A stretch of DNA of 64,000 nucleotides from Spirochaetota bacterium (lineage in GTDB: Bacteria; Spirochaetota; Spirochaetia; Treponematales; UBA12059), in the NCBI GenBank assembly GCA_029547205.1, contig JAKPPT010000072.1:372001-436000 (forward strand), given 5' to 3'. Within the stretch, counting starts at the first letter, position 1. Every line of letters begins with the position of its first letter. A program made the translations under genes and the position numbers. Positions 9,131 to 18,128 of the stretch are shown piece by piece. Below the pieces are notes generated by a model that did not search any database, was not told where the DNA came from, and saw only the letters and a list, made by a program, of their open reading frames with translations.

Positions 9131-9757
9131 ATGTTGAAACAATTTTTTCAGATATTTGTAACATTACTGATTGTTATTGATCCAATTGGTATTGTTCCCC
9201 TCTTTATTTCTGCAACAGGGCAGTTACCATTAGAAAAGCGAAATAAAATCATCAAGCAGGCAATACAAATCGCAGCAGCTGTCATGATTGTTTTTATTGT
9301 CGCAGGCAGATTTTTGCTTTCACTCATGGGAATTACGGTAGGTGCTTTTTACCTTGCTGGCGGTGCAATGTTTTTTCTTATTGCTATAGACATGCTTTTT
9401 GGCCAGCCAAAACGTGCAAAAACATCAAATGAAGAAATGCTTGAAGACTATGCATCCATTGCTGTTTTTCCATTAGCAATACCGATGATTTCGGGTCCGG
9501 GAACTATCACAACGCTCATGATGTTCTCTGCAAATATTACTTCCTATCCGCTCTCCATCATTATGCTCGTTGGGGCAATTATCCCGATATTAGTGCTTGC
9601 TTATGTAGCTATGAAGAGTAGTGGTTTGATATTGAAAGTACTTGGCAAAACTGGTGTTTCGGTAATTGAACGAATAATGGGGTTGATACTCTCAGGGCTA
9701 GCAGTTCAATTTATACTGGAAGGTTTACACAAAACAGGAATTCTCATTTCACCTTAA
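9131..9757 (+). CDS. MarC family integral membrane protein
   Basis: A 208-aa polytopic inner-membrane protein of the MarC/UPF0056 family. It has about six hydrophobic segments, the family phrase IDPIGIVPLFIS near residue 17 and FPLAIPMISGPGTITTLMM near residue 115. Family members are widespread, and their substrate is not established despite the historic link of the name to multiple antibiotic resistance. The ATG has no ribosome site and lies 7 bases after a -10 box. The rhomboid gene follows 22 bp downstream. Confidence 0.88.
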   Translation: MLKQFFQIFVTLLIVIDPIGIVPLFISATGQLPLEKRNKIIKQAIQIAAAVMIVFIVAGRFLLSLMGITVGAFYLAGGAMFFLIAIDMLFGQPKRAKTSNEEMLEDYASIAVFPLAIPMISGPGTITTLMMFSANITSYPLSIIMLVGAIIPILVLAYVAMKSSGLILKVLGKTGVSVIERIMGLILSGLAVQFILEGLHKTGILISP

Positions 9758-9779
9758 ATTGTACAATCGGGAGAGCAAC

Positions 9780-10334
9780 ATGAAAGTTAAATACAATGCA
9801 CCTGTAGTGCTTACCTTTACCCTGACCTGTCTTATAATTGTGATACTATCGTTTTTTATCCCTGGTATTCAGGTACTATTCTCATGCCCAGGAAGAACTA
9901 CGTTCGATAGTAGCAGTATTCTCGATTATCTCCGGCTATTTTTACATATATTTGGCCATGCAGATCTCAATCATTTTTTAAGTAATTTTGCATTCATTCT
10001 CCTTTTAGGCCCCATTCTTGAAGCATCATACGGAAAAGGTTTGCTGATGCTCATGGGAATGACAACTGCTCTCGTAACGGGCATTCTCAATGTACTCCTT
10101 TTTAACACAGGCCTAATGGGGGCTAGCGGCATTGTCTTTATGATGATACTCCTAATATCGTTTACCAATATTTCCAAAGGAGAAATTCCTCTTACCTTTA
10201 TTCTCATTGTGGTAATATATCTGGGAAGAGAAATTGTGAATGCATTTCAAACCAATAGTGTGAGCGAATTTGCACACATTATTGGAGGTATTTGTGGCAG
10301 TATTTTTGGGTATCTCCGTCCAGCAAAATCATAA
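9780..10334 (+). CDS. Rhomboid-family intramembrane serine protease
   Basis: A 184-aa membrane protein with about six transmembrane helices. It has the rhomboid signatures: HFLSN (His65 to Asn69) in the second helix, GASG with the nucleophile Ser116, and FAHIIGG with the catalytic His166. These proteases cut substrates within the membrane; the substrate here is unknown. I place the start at ATG 9780, which follows GGGAGAGCAAC. An in-frame TTG at 9759 would add seven residues but lies inside this ribosome site. It is cotranscribed with marC and followed 18 bp later by the PIN-PhoH gene. Confidence 0.85.
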   Translation: MKVKYNAPVVLTFTLTCLIIVILSFFIPGIQVLFSCPGRTTFDSSSILDYLRLFLHIFGHADLNHFLSNFAFILLLGPILEASYGKGLLMLMGMTTALVTGILNVLLFNTGLMGASGIVFMMILLISFTNISKGEIPLTFILIVVIYLGREIVNAFQTNSVSEFAHIIGGICGSIFGYLRPAKS

Positions 10335-10352
10335 CCTGAGGAGTTACATGTT

Positions 10353-11660
10353 ATGTCAGATCATCAAGACCAGGTAAAAGTTTTTATTATTGACACCAAT
10401 GTTCTCATCCACTACCCCGAAGCAATTCTTTCGTTTAAAGATAATGAAATCGTTATTCCGCTCCAGGTACTGGAAGAACTTGATAATCTAAAAACTTACT
10501 CTGATCAACGTGGAAAAAGTGCACGAGATGCAATACGATTTCTCGATTCTGTCGCAAAAAAAGGCAGTCTGCACGATGGCATTAAATTGGATAATAACTC
10601 CATATTAAAGGTAAGCCTCATTCAGCCGGATAATCCACCAAATGGTTTTGATGCAAATCAACCTGATAACAAAATACTATTCTGTGCATATGAACTGCAG
10701 CGTCAGGGCAAAAGAGTTTTTTTCGTCTCCAAAGATATCAATGCACGTGTTAAAGCTCAAGCTCTCGGACTTAAAGCTGTCGATTATGAAAAACAAAAAG
10801 TAGATGTTGCTACACTCTATCAAGGTGTTATTGAACTCGATGCAACCAGCGAACAGGTCGCCTCACTGAAAGCAATGCCAGAAATACCATGGAATGATCA
10901 ACTTAAACCCAACCAATTTGTTATTTTTACCGATAAAAAAAATTCTGAAGAGTATTTAACTCGTTTTACTGATCACGGAAGTCTTTATGTAGTTCCTCCG
11001 ATAGAACAACCAATCTGTGGAATAGTTCCGCTCAATACAAGACAGCAAATTGCACTTGAACTCTTATTGGACGATTCAATAAAACTTGTAACGCTAGTAG
11101 GAAAAGCAGGAACCGGCAAAACGCTGGTAGCTATAGCAGCTGGCTTAAAAAAAATTCTTGAAGATAAAAAGTACTCGCGTATGCTCGTAACCCGTCCTGT
11201 CGTTTCTGTTGGTAAAGAAATCGGTTACTTACCCGGGGAAAAACAGGCAAAAATGTCTGCCTGGATGCAGCCAATTTTTGACAATCTTGACTTTATCCTG
11301 GGAGTATACAAACGGGATAAAATTAAGAACGTCGATCAGCTTGTTAAGGAAAAGGTTATAGAAATTGAAGCGCTCTCATTTATTCGGGGCCGATCGCTCC
11401 CAAATCAGTATATCATTATCGATGAAGCGCAAAATCTCACACCACATGAAATCAAAACTATTGTGTCACGTGCTGGTGAAAATACAAAAGTAGTCTTAAC
11501 CGGTGATCCGTATCAAATTGATAACATGTACCTCGATGCAAACTCAAATGGACTTTCTTACCTTGTCGAACACTTTAAGGGACAAAAGATTTACGGTCAT
11601 ATTACTTTAAGCAAAACAGAGCGGAGCGAGCTAGCTGAACTTGCGTCTTCTCTGCTCTAA
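10353..11660 (+). CDS. PhoH-family ATPase with N-terminal PIN domain
   Basis: A 435-aa two-domain protein. Residues 1-150 form a PIN nuclease-like domain (FIIDTNVLIHYPEAI, later DNKILFCAYEL and SKDINARVKA with conserved acidic residues). Residues 215-435 form a PhoH-type ATPase: Walker A VGKAGTGKTLVA near residue 249, Walker B QYIIIDEAQN near 355, and VVLTGDPYQID. PIN-PhoH proteins are reported RNA helicase/ribonucleases, and they resemble chromosomal toxins fused to an ATPase. GAGGAG lies 9 bases upstream of the ATG. It stands between the rhomboid gene and ackA with no obvious pathway link. Confidence 0.93.
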   Translation: MSDHQDQVKVFIIDTNVLIHYPEAILSFKDNEIVIPLQVLEELDNLKTYSDQRGKSARDAIRFLDSVAKKGSLHDGIKLDNNSILKVSLIQPDNPPNGFDANQPDNKILFCAYELQRQGKRVFFVSKDINARVKAQALGLKAVDYEKQKVDVATLYQGVIELDATSEQVASLKAMPEIPWNDQLKPNQFVIFTDKKNSEEYLTRFTDHGSLYVVPPIEQPICGIVPLNTRQQIALELLLDDSIKLVTLVGKAGTGKTLVAIAAGLKKILEDKKYSRMLVTRPVVSVGKEIGYLPGEKQAKMSAWMQPIFDNLDFILGVYKRDKIKNVDQLVKEKVIEIEALSFIRGRSLPNQYIIIDEAQNLTPHEIKTIVSRAGENTKVVLTGDPYQIDNMYLDANSNGLSYLVEHFKGQKIYGHITLSKTERSELAELASSLL

Positions 11661-11780
11661 ACACAATAACTTGCTGAATCCCCAGTACTCATGATACAGT
11701 GAGCATATTCGGAAGCTCTACTGTAAGCAGGAGCGTTACAAAACTATAAGGACTGCATGGTCCAAAAAGGAGTGCGTTTC

Positions 11781-13124
11781 ATGATTATTCTAACATTAAA
11801 CTGTGGTAGTTCATCAGTTAAATATCAAGTATATGATTGGGATAAGAAAGATGTACTTGCAACTGGCATTGTAGAACGTGTTACCCAGGGTGGCTCAATT
11901 ATCAACCACAAAGCACCTGGCGTTGGTGAGTTTACCATCGACCATGAGTGTCCTACCCATACAGTTGCCATTGAACTTATCTTAAAAACATTAATTGACA
12001 GTAAAATGGGCGTTTTAAAATCCATTAGCGACATCAACGTTGTAGGACATCGCATGGTTCATGGCGGTTCAAAATTTGCCCGTTCTGTACTTATTACAGA
12101 AGAATCGCTCGCTACATTTAAGGATCTTATTGACCTTGCACCGCTCCATAATCCTGCTAATATTACCGGCGTAGAAGCTGCAAAATCAGTACTTCCGAAC
12201 GTGCCACACTGTGCAATTATGGATACAGCATGGCATCAGACTATGCCAGCATCGAGCTATCTCTATGCACTTCCCTATAGCTGGTATGAAAATAATATGG
12301 TGAGGCGGTATGGATTCCATGGAACAAGCTTTTTATATACCGCAAAACGCGCTGCAGTATTATTAGGGAAAGACCCGTTTGAAACCAATGTCATAATTGC
12401 ACATATTGGGAATGGTTCATCAATTAATGCTGTCAAAAATGGCTGCTCCTATGACACATCCATGGGACTGACTCCGCTTGAAGGTCTTGTAATGGGAACT
12501 CGCTGTGGCGATATCGATCCGGGAATTATCTTCCACATGGCAAAAAAAGGCGGACTTTCCATCCAGGAAATTGAGAAAAAGCTCAACAAAGAATCGGGTG
12601 TACTCGGTATTACCCAGCACTGGGCAGACAGACGCGACATTGAAAACGCTGCTGATGAAGGAAATTCAATTGCTAAACTTGCTCAGGAAATTGAGGGATA
12701 TCGTATCAAAAAATATATCGGTGCTTACTACGCTGCACTTGGAAGAGTTGATGCCTTGGTCTTTACTGCTGGCGTTGGTGAGATGGGTCCCATTACCCGG
12801 CAGCTTGCTACATCAGGGCTCGAAGAACTCGGCATTATCATTGACCAGGATAAAAATGCTAAAGCAAAATGCAGGAATGCAGAGCTAGATATTTCAGCGC
12901 CAAACAGCAAAGTAAAGATATTTGTTATTCCCACAGACGAAGAGCTTGTAATGACCGAAGATTCATATGCTCTGCTCAATGGCACCTATAAACCACATAC
13001 CGAATATGTATACTCATTCCAAAAGCCTGATTATGTTAATAAGCAGCGAGCTCAAGCTTTTGAAAATGATCTCAAGAAAAAGCCCTACTTAGCTGAATTC
13101 GTAGCCCGGCCTCCTAAACGGTAA
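11781..13124 (+). CDS. ackA: Acetate kinase
   Basis: Converts acetyl phosphate and ADP to acetate and ATP, the energy-yielding last step of acetate fermentation. Family motifs are present: LTLNCGSSSVKY at the N-terminus, VVGHRMVHGG, HNPANITGV, IAHIGNGSSINAVKNG and FTAGVGEMGP. ATG 11781 is the best start, because AAAAAGGAG precedes it by 8 bases; an upstream in-frame ATG at 11757 lacks a site. The protein is 447 aa, about 45 residues longer than the usual 400. The extra sequence is a charged C-terminal tail after TDEELVMTEDSYALL. No phosphotransacetylase gene is in the window. Confidence 0.96.
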   Translation: MIILTLNCGSSSVKYQVYDWDKKDVLATGIVERVTQGGSIINHKAPGVGEFTIDHECPTHTVAIELILKTLIDSKMGVLKSISDINVVGHRMVHGGSKFARSVLITEESLATFKDLIDLAPLHNPANITGVEAAKSVLPNVPHCAIMDTAWHQTMPASSYLYALPYSWYENNMVRRYGFHGTSFLYTAKRAAVLLGKDPFETNVIIAHIGNGSSINAVKNGCSYDTSMGLTPLEGLVMGTRCGDIDPGIIFHMAKKGGLSIQEIEKKLNKESGVLGITQHWADRRDIENAADEGNSIAKLAQEIEGYRIKKYIGAYYAALGRVDALVFTAGVGEMGPITRQLATSGLEELGIIIDQDKNAKAKCRNAELDISAPNSKVKIFVIPTDEELVMTEDSYALLNGTYKPHTEYVYSFQKPDYVNKQRAQAFENDLKKKPYLAEFVARPPKR

Positions 13125-13141
13125 TCTATACCAGTAACAGC

Positions 13142-13168
13142 CAGTACAGCACAAAGTGTGCTGTACTG
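13142..13168 (+). promoter_or_regulatory. Perfect intercistronic hairpin between ackA and nif3
   Basis: CAGTACAGCACA pairs with TGTGCTGTACTG across a 3-base loop, 12 bp without mismatch. No U-tract follows (TAATCTTGGAG comes next), so it is not a classic terminator. It ends just before the ribosome site of the Nif3 gene. It could protect the ackA 3' end, be an RNA processing site, or bind a dimeric protein as DNA. Confidence 0.6.
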
Positions 13169-13187
13169 TAATCTTGGAGAAAATTTT

Positions 13188-13949
13188 ATGAATTGCTATG
13201 AATTTGCTGAATGGGCTGGATCGCTACTTGAAATTGCCCAGTTTACCGGTATCGATGATTCGGTCAATGGCTTACAGGTTGCGTGTTCCAGTAAACCAAT
13301 TAAAACGATAGCATTTGCTGTAGATGCCTGTGCTGATTCAATTGCACGAGCGGCTGAAATGAAAGCTGATATGCTCTTCGTTCATCATGGACTCCTGTGG
13401 GGTAATCCAGCTCCTATAACAGGAACGCTCTATGAACGTATTAGCATGCTGCTCAAACATGATATAGCCCTATTTGCATGTCACCTTCCTCTCGATGCCC
13501 ACAAAGAGTTTGGCAATAATGCAGTAATTGCAAAACGATTGAAACTCGAAACAATTGAGCCTTTTGGTGTGTATCATGGCAAACCAATAGGGTGGAAAGG
13601 ATTGCTGCCATCTCCTCTATCTGTTCAAGAGATACTCAGTATTCTGCTTCCTCAGGGTGATGCACCTCGTGCTATTTATCCATTTGGTAAAAGCAAAAAT
13701 ACACGGGTTGCAATTGTATCGGGTGGTGCGCCATTCGAATCATTGCAAGCAATCAATGAGCATATTGATGTATACATTACCGGAGAACCTTCTCACTCTG
13801 TCTACCATCTTGTTAAAGAAGCAGGCATGAATATGATTGCGGGAGGTCATTACCTCACAGAAATTCATGGTGTACAGGCTGTAGCACAACATGTTACAGA
13901 CACACTGGGTCTTTCGACCCATTTTATTGAACTTCCAACAGGTTTATAG
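13188..13949 (+). CDS. Nif3-like dinuclear metal center protein (YqfO/YbgI family)
   Basis: A 253-aa protein of the Nif3 family, often annotated as GTP cyclohydrolase 1 type 2. Its true substrate is unsettled. The conserved metal ligands are visible: LFVHHGLLW near residue 66, HLPLDAHKEFGNN near 101, and GGHYLTEIHGVQA near the C-terminus. ATG 13188 follows TTGGAGA; an in-frame GTG at 13158 lies inside the hairpin and is unlikely. The insert domain found in longer homologues is absent. lspA follows after 14 bp. Confidence 0.88.
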   Translation: MNCYEFAEWAGSLLEIAQFTGIDDSVNGLQVACSSKPIKTIAFAVDACADSIARAAEMKADMLFVHHGLLWGNPAPITGTLYERISMLLKHDIALFACHLPLDAHKEFGNNAVIAKRLKLETIEPFGVYHGKPIGWKGLLPSPLSVQEILSILLPQGDAPRAIYPFGKSKNTRVAIVSGGAPFESLQAINEHIDVYITGEPSHSVYHLVKEAGMNMIAGGHYLTEIHGVQAVAQHVTDTLGLSTHFIELPTGL

Positions 13950-13963
13950 ACTTAAGGATATAT

Positions 13964-14485
13964 ATGAGCACTTCACAATCAAAACAGTGGAAACCACTCC
14001 TTTTTACTGCAAGCATCGTTCTCATTGACCAGATAGTAAAACTGATAATTACTTCTCTGATAAAACTCAATACTATTGCAGTGTCCTGGCTGGGTGATTT
14101 TCTCTGGATTACCCATCAGCGTAACTCTGGTGGAGCTTTTAGTTTTGCTGACTCTGCTTCTCCTATTATAAGAATTTTGATTTTTATCTTGATTCCGCTG
14201 GCTGTACTGGCACTACTTGCCTGGTCAATACTGTTTTCAAAGGAGTATAAACCGCTCGAGCGATGGATGCTTGCAGGTATAATAGGCGGAGGACTTGGTA
14301 ATATCGTTGACAGAATTTTCCGACCACAGGGAGTTGTCGACTTTATCTCGATTAAATTTTATGGATTATTTGGATTTGAACGCTGGCCGACATTTAACAT
14401 TGCAGATTCGTGCATTGTTGTTTGTGGAATTATTCTCTGTTGCAGCTTAATTTTTTCTAATAAAAATAACCGTGAAACAGAATAA
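13964..14485 (+). CDS. lspA: Lipoprotein signal peptidase II
   Basis: A 173-aa inner-membrane aspartyl protease that removes signal peptides from diacylglyceryl-modified prolipoproteins. Four hydrophobic segments and the family blocks are present: RNSGGAFSFAD near residue 50, GGGLGNIVDRIFR with the first catalytic Asp, VVDFISIKF, and FNIADSCIVV with the second Asp near residue 146. AAGGATATAT precedes the ATG. The many lipoprotein genes in the window are its likely substrates. The last 14 bases overlap the following small membrane-protein gene, a sign of translational coupling. Confidence 0.96.
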   Translation: MSTSQSKQWKPLLFTASIVLIDQIVKLIITSLIKLNTIAVSWLGDFLWITHQRNSGGAFSFADSASPIIRILIFILIPLAVLALLAWSILFSKEYKPLERWMLAGIIGGGLGNIVDRIFRPQGVVDFISIKFYGLFGFERWPTFNIADSCIVVCGIILCCSLIFSNKNNRETE

Positions 14486-14750
14486 TTACAGTGGCAAACT
14501 ACGTTTATTTAAAAACATTTTACTACCAATTATATTTTTTTTCGCAGGGTGCATTGGAACTGGAATAATTTATTTTTTTATAATACTTTTATGGGGACTT
14601 ATAGCTGCACCCTGGATACGAATAGTCAATTCAAACATTACAAGCATGATACTGCTTTTGCTTTCTGGTTTTTTTACATGGACTGTACTCAAAAAGATTG
14701 TTGAGCATTTTCAGGGAAGAGATCAAGAAAGCCATGATCAGCATCAGTAA
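14472..14750 (+). CDS. Small two-helix membrane protein, unknown
   Basis: A 92-aa reading frame starting at GTG within the end of lspA. It has two clear membrane segments (ILLPIIFFFAGCIGTGIIYF and the one around SMILLLLSGFFTWTVL) and a charged tail ending HFQGRDQESHDQHQ. I do not recognise the family. The overlap with lspA suggests coupled translation. Its 3' end runs 62 bases into the convergent speE gene, which is unusually long for two real genes, so a spurious frame is possible. The hydrophobic pattern argues that it is real. Confidence 0.5.
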   Translation: MKQNNYSGKLRLFKNILLPIIFFFAGCIGTGIIYFFIILLWGLIAAPWIRIVNSNITSMILLLLSGFFTWTVLKKIVEHFQGRDQESHDQHQ

Positions 14751-15603
14751 TGATTTTTGTATTGCTTACAAGCAATGATTTAATCCATGGTTCACAAATA
14801 AATTTTGATTTATAACTATCTGGTGTAATAACCTTGAGCGGGCCTAGAGCCTCCAACTTTTTTGTAAGCACGCGTTCCTCTGGAATAATTATATTTTGAC
14901 CAGGTGAACATAAAGCAAACGACCAGAGTCCTCCATACATAGCAATTGTATGAAAACAGGGAACAACATCATTAAAAACAGTGGAGAGTGTTGCATGTAT
15001 GCTGGAAAAGGTCATTGGACGAAATTTAGGCGATTCTGAATGCATGATAAAAAGAGACTCAGCATTTCGGAGCTTTTCTTTTACTGCTGTAAAAAATTCT
15101 CTGGTGTAGAGCATAACGGAAGGTCCAAATGGATCTGTCATGTCCATGATTATCACATCGTATCGTTTTGTTGTACGTTCAATGTATGAGCGACCATCCC
15201 CAATGGTGAGCGAAAGTCTTGCATCTGCAAAAGAACCGCTTGCAATCTCAGGAAAATACTTTTGTGAAAATTGTATTACTTCGCCATCAAGCTCAACCAT
15301 ATCTATTGTTTTAACAGCTTGATATTTGCACACTTCACGCAGTATTCCACCATCGCCTCCGCCAATAATACATACATGTTCTGGATTCTGGTGCATAAGC
15401 AATGGTAAGTGTACCATTGGTTCATGGTAGTGATATTCATCTGACTCAATTACCTGTATACAGCCATCGAGAACCAGAATTTTCCCAAACTGATGCGATT
15501 CATAGAGCGCTATGGATTGATAGCGTGTCTGACCAGTATAGAGTATTTTCGCATACTCAAGAAAATATCCAGAGCCAGAACCATTCCATTCGTTATGCAA
15601 CAT
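14689..15603 (-). CDS. speE: Spermidine synthase
   Basis: Transfers an aminopropyl group from decarboxylated S-adenosylmethionine to putrescine. The protein is 304 aa. ESDEYHYHEPMVHLP, IIGGGDGGILREV and the catalytic stretch IIMDMTDPFGPS are the family hallmarks. ATG 15603 has GAGG 6 bases upstream; longer in-frame starts lie within the end of speD. The gene begins 8 bp after the speD stop, so both steps of spermidine synthesis form one operon. Its 3' end overlaps the small membrane-protein gene on the other strand. Confidence 0.96.
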   Translation of the reverse strand: MLHNEWNGSGSGYFLEYAKILYTGQTRYQSIALYESHQFGKILVLDGCIQVIESDEYHYHEPMVHLPLLMHQNPEHVCIIGGGDGGILREVCKYQAVKTIDMVELDGEVIQFSQKYFPEIASGSFADARLSLTIGDGRSYIERTTKRYDVIIMDMTDPFGPSVMLYTREFFTAVKEKLRNAESLFIMHSESPKFRPMTFSSIHATLSTVFNDVVPCFHTIAMYGGLWSFALCSPGQNIIIPEERVLTKKLEALGPLKVITPDSYKSKFICEPWIKSLLVSNTKIITDADHGFLDLFPENAQQSF

Positions 15604-15611
15604 ACACATCC

Positions 15612-16391
15612 TCAGATGTTGTGACACTCAAAAATTTCTTGCATTTCAACTTTAAGCATTTCCCTGATTTGCTTTCTTTCTTTAGGTGTCAACGAAGTAG
15701 TATCAGACCCAAAAAGGTAGTCGTCCATTACCAGGCGCTTTTTCATCATTTTTGTATGAAAAATATTTGCAGAAAGGATATTGATATCATACACAAGATA
15801 ATCATTTAAAATATCTTCATCAACATAATCCTGTATAGAAGTAATTTCATGATCGATGTAAATTTTTTTACCGCGTGTATCTCGTGTAAATCCTCGCACA
15901 CGGTAATCCATGAGCACAACATCGGAATCAAAGCTCTCGATTAAATAGTTAAGTGCTCTCAGCGGAGAAATCATTCCGCAGGTTGATACATCGATATCTA
16001 CACGGAACGTAGCAATGCCAGATTCTGTGTTATGCTCCGGATAGGTATGCGCAGTTATATGACTTTTATCAAGATGAGCAGTTACTGTTCCAACCTTTGG
16101 TTTTGAAGCACTGTGATCCCACTCATTTATCAAGGCTGTTACACTTGCACCACGAGGATCATAATCCTGTGTTGAAACATGTACGAGTTTTGCATTAATA
16201 ATACTGGTTACTTCTTTAATGATTTCATGGAGACGCTTTGAATTGTATTCCTCATCGATATATTCCAGATACTCAATTTGACTTTCCCGAGCTTTTGCAT
16301 AACAAATATCATAAATATTAAAGCTCAATGTCTTCGTGAGATTATTAAAGCCTTCCAGTTTTATTTTTTTACCATACACGCGCTGTAACAA
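15612..16391 (-). CDS. speD: S-adenosylmethionine decarboxylase proenzyme
   Basis: Supplies the aminopropyl donor for SpeE. The 259-aa length and sequence match the long bacterial (E. coli) class. The precursor cleaves itself to form a pyruvoyl group: DKSHITAHTYPE near residue 120 contains the Lys-Ser cleavage site with the Ser becoming pyruvoyl. RVDIDVSTCGMISPLRALNY carries the proton-donor Cys. The start is TTG at 16391, supported by AGGAGG 10 bases upstream and the lack of a nearby ATG. It is the first gene of a speD-speE operon. TATACT-like sequences upstream (near 16435) may be the -10 box, but no good -35 box is visible. Confidence 0.95.
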   Translation of the reverse strand: MLQRVYGKKIKLEGFNNLTKTLSFNIYDICYAKARESQIEYLEYIDEEYNSKRLHEIIKEVTSIINAKLVHVSTQDYDPRGASVTALINEWDHSASKPKVGTVTAHLDKSHITAHTYPEHNTESGIATFRVDIDVSTCGMISPLRALNYLIESFDSDVVLMDYRVRGFTRDTRGKKIYIDHEITSIQDYVDEDILNDYLVYDINILSANIFHTKMMKKRLVMDDYLFGSDTTSLTPKERKQIREMLKVEMQEIFECHNI

Positions 16392-16505
16392 TCTGCCCTA
16401 ACCTCCTTCATTTCTCAAAATTACAAGATTGTTAGTATAAGTATAGCATAATTTTCCCAAAACGCACTAACTTCTGCAAACAAATTTTCTGGTTTATTGT
16501 GTACG

Positions 16506-17882
16506 CTAAATATGTAAGATTGCTTTGGCTATGCTAAAGTACAAAAACAGACCCGTAATATCAACAACTGTTGTAATTGCAGGACTTGCAATGAGAGCAG
16601 GATCCAGTTTACAGGCTGCAGCAAGCAACGGTAAAATTGCACCAATAATGGTTGCTGAAATAACCTGAACTCCTAAAGCAACACTAATTGCAAATGCAAT
16701 GTTTTGAAGCGATATACCTTCTGGCAGTTCCAACCCGCTCGAACTTAGCATGACACGAGCAAAAGCAAGCAGTGCTAGAACACCACCTAACAGTAAAGCA
16801 ATTCTTAATTCTTTCCAAAGCACTTTACCAATGTGACCAGGTTTGATTTCTTTGAGAGCGAGGGCACGCACTACTACCGTAGCAGATTGACTTCCGGTAT
16901 TGCCGCCAGTATCAGCAAGCATAGGCATATAAAATGCCAAAATGACCAGATTGACCATAGCCGATTCAAAATGCTGAAGAATTGCGCCAGAAACAAGACC
17001 CACAGCTGCTAAAATAACAAGCCAGGGAACCCTGTGCAAAAACTGCTTCCATACCGGAATTTTGAGATACGCCATATCCTCATGTTTACCGGTAATAGCC
17101 ATAAAGCGTTCAAAATCTTCAGTTCGTTCCTGCTCAATTACATCGATAACATCATCATGTGTAATAATCCCAACGAGGCGATTATTTTCATCGACAACTG
17201 GCAATGTGACGAGGTCAAACTTTTTTACCATATAGACGACTTCTTCACGTGATGCAGTGGCTTTAATGGAAGTAATCTGTTCGGATTCAAGAAGATTGCT
17301 GAGTTTTTCATCAGGATCAGCAAGAATTATGTCTCCCAGTGATAGTAGCCCAACGAGATGCTTTTGATTATCAATAAGGAATATGGTATAGATTGATTCT
17401 TTTGTGGCACCTTCTTTGCGAATACGCTGAATTGCAGCTTGTGCCGTGATTGTGGATGGCACTGCAACAAACTCAGTCGTCATGATAGAACCTGCTGTAC
17501 CTTCCGGATAGGCAACGAGTCTTTCAATTGTTGCCCTATCCTCCAACTGGGGCAAAACCTGCTGCGAGGTCTCTTCTGGCAATATTTTGAACAAGTCTGC
17601 CTGATCATCTGGCGAAAGGTCATTGATAATCGAAACAAGTTCCTGGTTATCAAACAGAGAAGAGAGTTCTACCTGCACACTCCCTGGTAATTCACAGAAT
17701 ATATCTGCTCGCTTTGATTCATCAAACTGCAGGAGAATGGTTTTTATCTGTTCAACAGGAAAATTGTTAAGAATTTCAGCAGATTCTGTAGGATGTAATT
17801 CATCCAGAAAATTTACGACTTCTTTGATATTTCCTTCTTCAATGAGTTCTTTGATATCGGGAGCGACTAACTGATCGATCAT
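16506..17882 (-). CDS. mgtE: Magnesium transporter MgtE
   Basis: A 458-aa Mg2+ channel/transporter of the inner membrane. Residues 1-125 are the helical MgtE N domain. Residues 130-255 hold two CBS domains (SIMTTEFVAVPSTITAQAAI and ITSIKATASREEVV) that sense cytosolic Mg2+. Residues 280-458 are five membrane helices with TGGNTGSQSATVVVRALA and the pore Asp in SPAITTVVDITG. The ATG follows CGGAGG by 6 bases. The region upstream contains a leader ORF and alternative helices that can mask this ribosome site, suggesting translational control, perhaps by Mg2+. Confidence 0.96.
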   Translation of the reverse strand: MIDQLVAPDIKELIEEGNIKEVVNFLDELHPTESAEILNNFPVEQIKTILLQFDESKRADIFCELPGSVQVELSSLFDNQELVSIINDLSPDDQADLFKILPEETSQQVLPQLEDRATIERLVAYPEGTAGSIMTTEFVAVPSTITAQAAIQRIRKEGATKESIYTIFLIDNQKHLVGLLSLGDIILADPDEKLSNLLESEQITSIKATASREEVVYMVKKFDLVTLPVVDENNRLVGIITHDDVIDVIEQERTEDFERFMAITGKHEDMAYLKIPVWKQFLHRVPWLVILAAVGLVSGAILQHFESAMVNLVILAFYMPMLADTGGNTGSQSATVVVRALALKEIKPGHIGKVLWKELRIALLLGGVLALLAFARVMLSSSGLELPEGISLQNIAFAISVALGVQVISATIIGAILPLLAAACKLDPALIASPAITTVVDITGLFLYFSIAKAILHI

Positions 17883-17888
17883 AGTTTT

Positions 17889-17985
17889 CCTCCGTATAAG
17901 CTGACATAAAACATCTCACACGGAGTATACTGATATGCTGTATCGATTAAGACAGGTTATAGCATGCTCAGTGACACTCCGTATG
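17889..17985 (-). promoter_or_regulatory. Alternative-helix switch controlling the mgtE ribosome site
   Basis: Three short segments compete. Segment B (17917-17926, minus strand ACTCCGTGTG) can pair with segment C (17976-17985, CATACGGAGT) over 10 bp with one G-U pair. Shifted by one base, B can instead pair with segment A (17890-17899, TTATACGGAG) over 10 bp with two G-U pairs and a 16-base loop. A contains most of the mgtE Shine-Dalgarno sequence; C is inside the last third of the leader ORF (codons 30-33). The C-B helix has an inner extension: CTGA/TCAG, then ATGCT/AGCAT. So translation of the leader should decide whether the mgtE site is free. No M-box (ykoK) consensus is visible. Confidence 0.6.
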
Positions 17986-18073
17986 TATAAAGCGAGATCC
18001 GGCAACTATGTTCCGGAACATCTGCAGCGTCCGAGCATGTCTGTGTAGTAGTACAGTCTGCGGAATCGTGCAT
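17957..18073 (-). CDS. 38-codon leader ORF upstream of mgtE
   Basis: The peptide starts MHDSADCTTTQTCSDAADV and ends with YGVSLSML. AAAGGAGG lies 6 bases before the ATG, the strongest ribosome site in this region, and a consensus promoter lies 56 bases further up. The N-terminal half is acidic (five Asp/Glu within residues 3-21) and holds three Cys and one Pro. Acidic or Pro-rich leader peptides are known to destabilise ribosomes at low Mg2+ in enterobacterial mgtA and mgtC leaders; the parallel is inference. The end of the ORF encodes one arm of the switch. It could also be a short gene of its own, but its position argues for regulation. Confidence 0.6.
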   Translation of the reverse strand: MHDSADCTTTQTCSDAADVPEHSCRISLYTYGVSLSML

Positions 18074-18128
18074 TTGTTACCTCCTTTATAACTACGAAGT
18101 ATGCTCTTACTAACCCTGAGCAGTGAGC

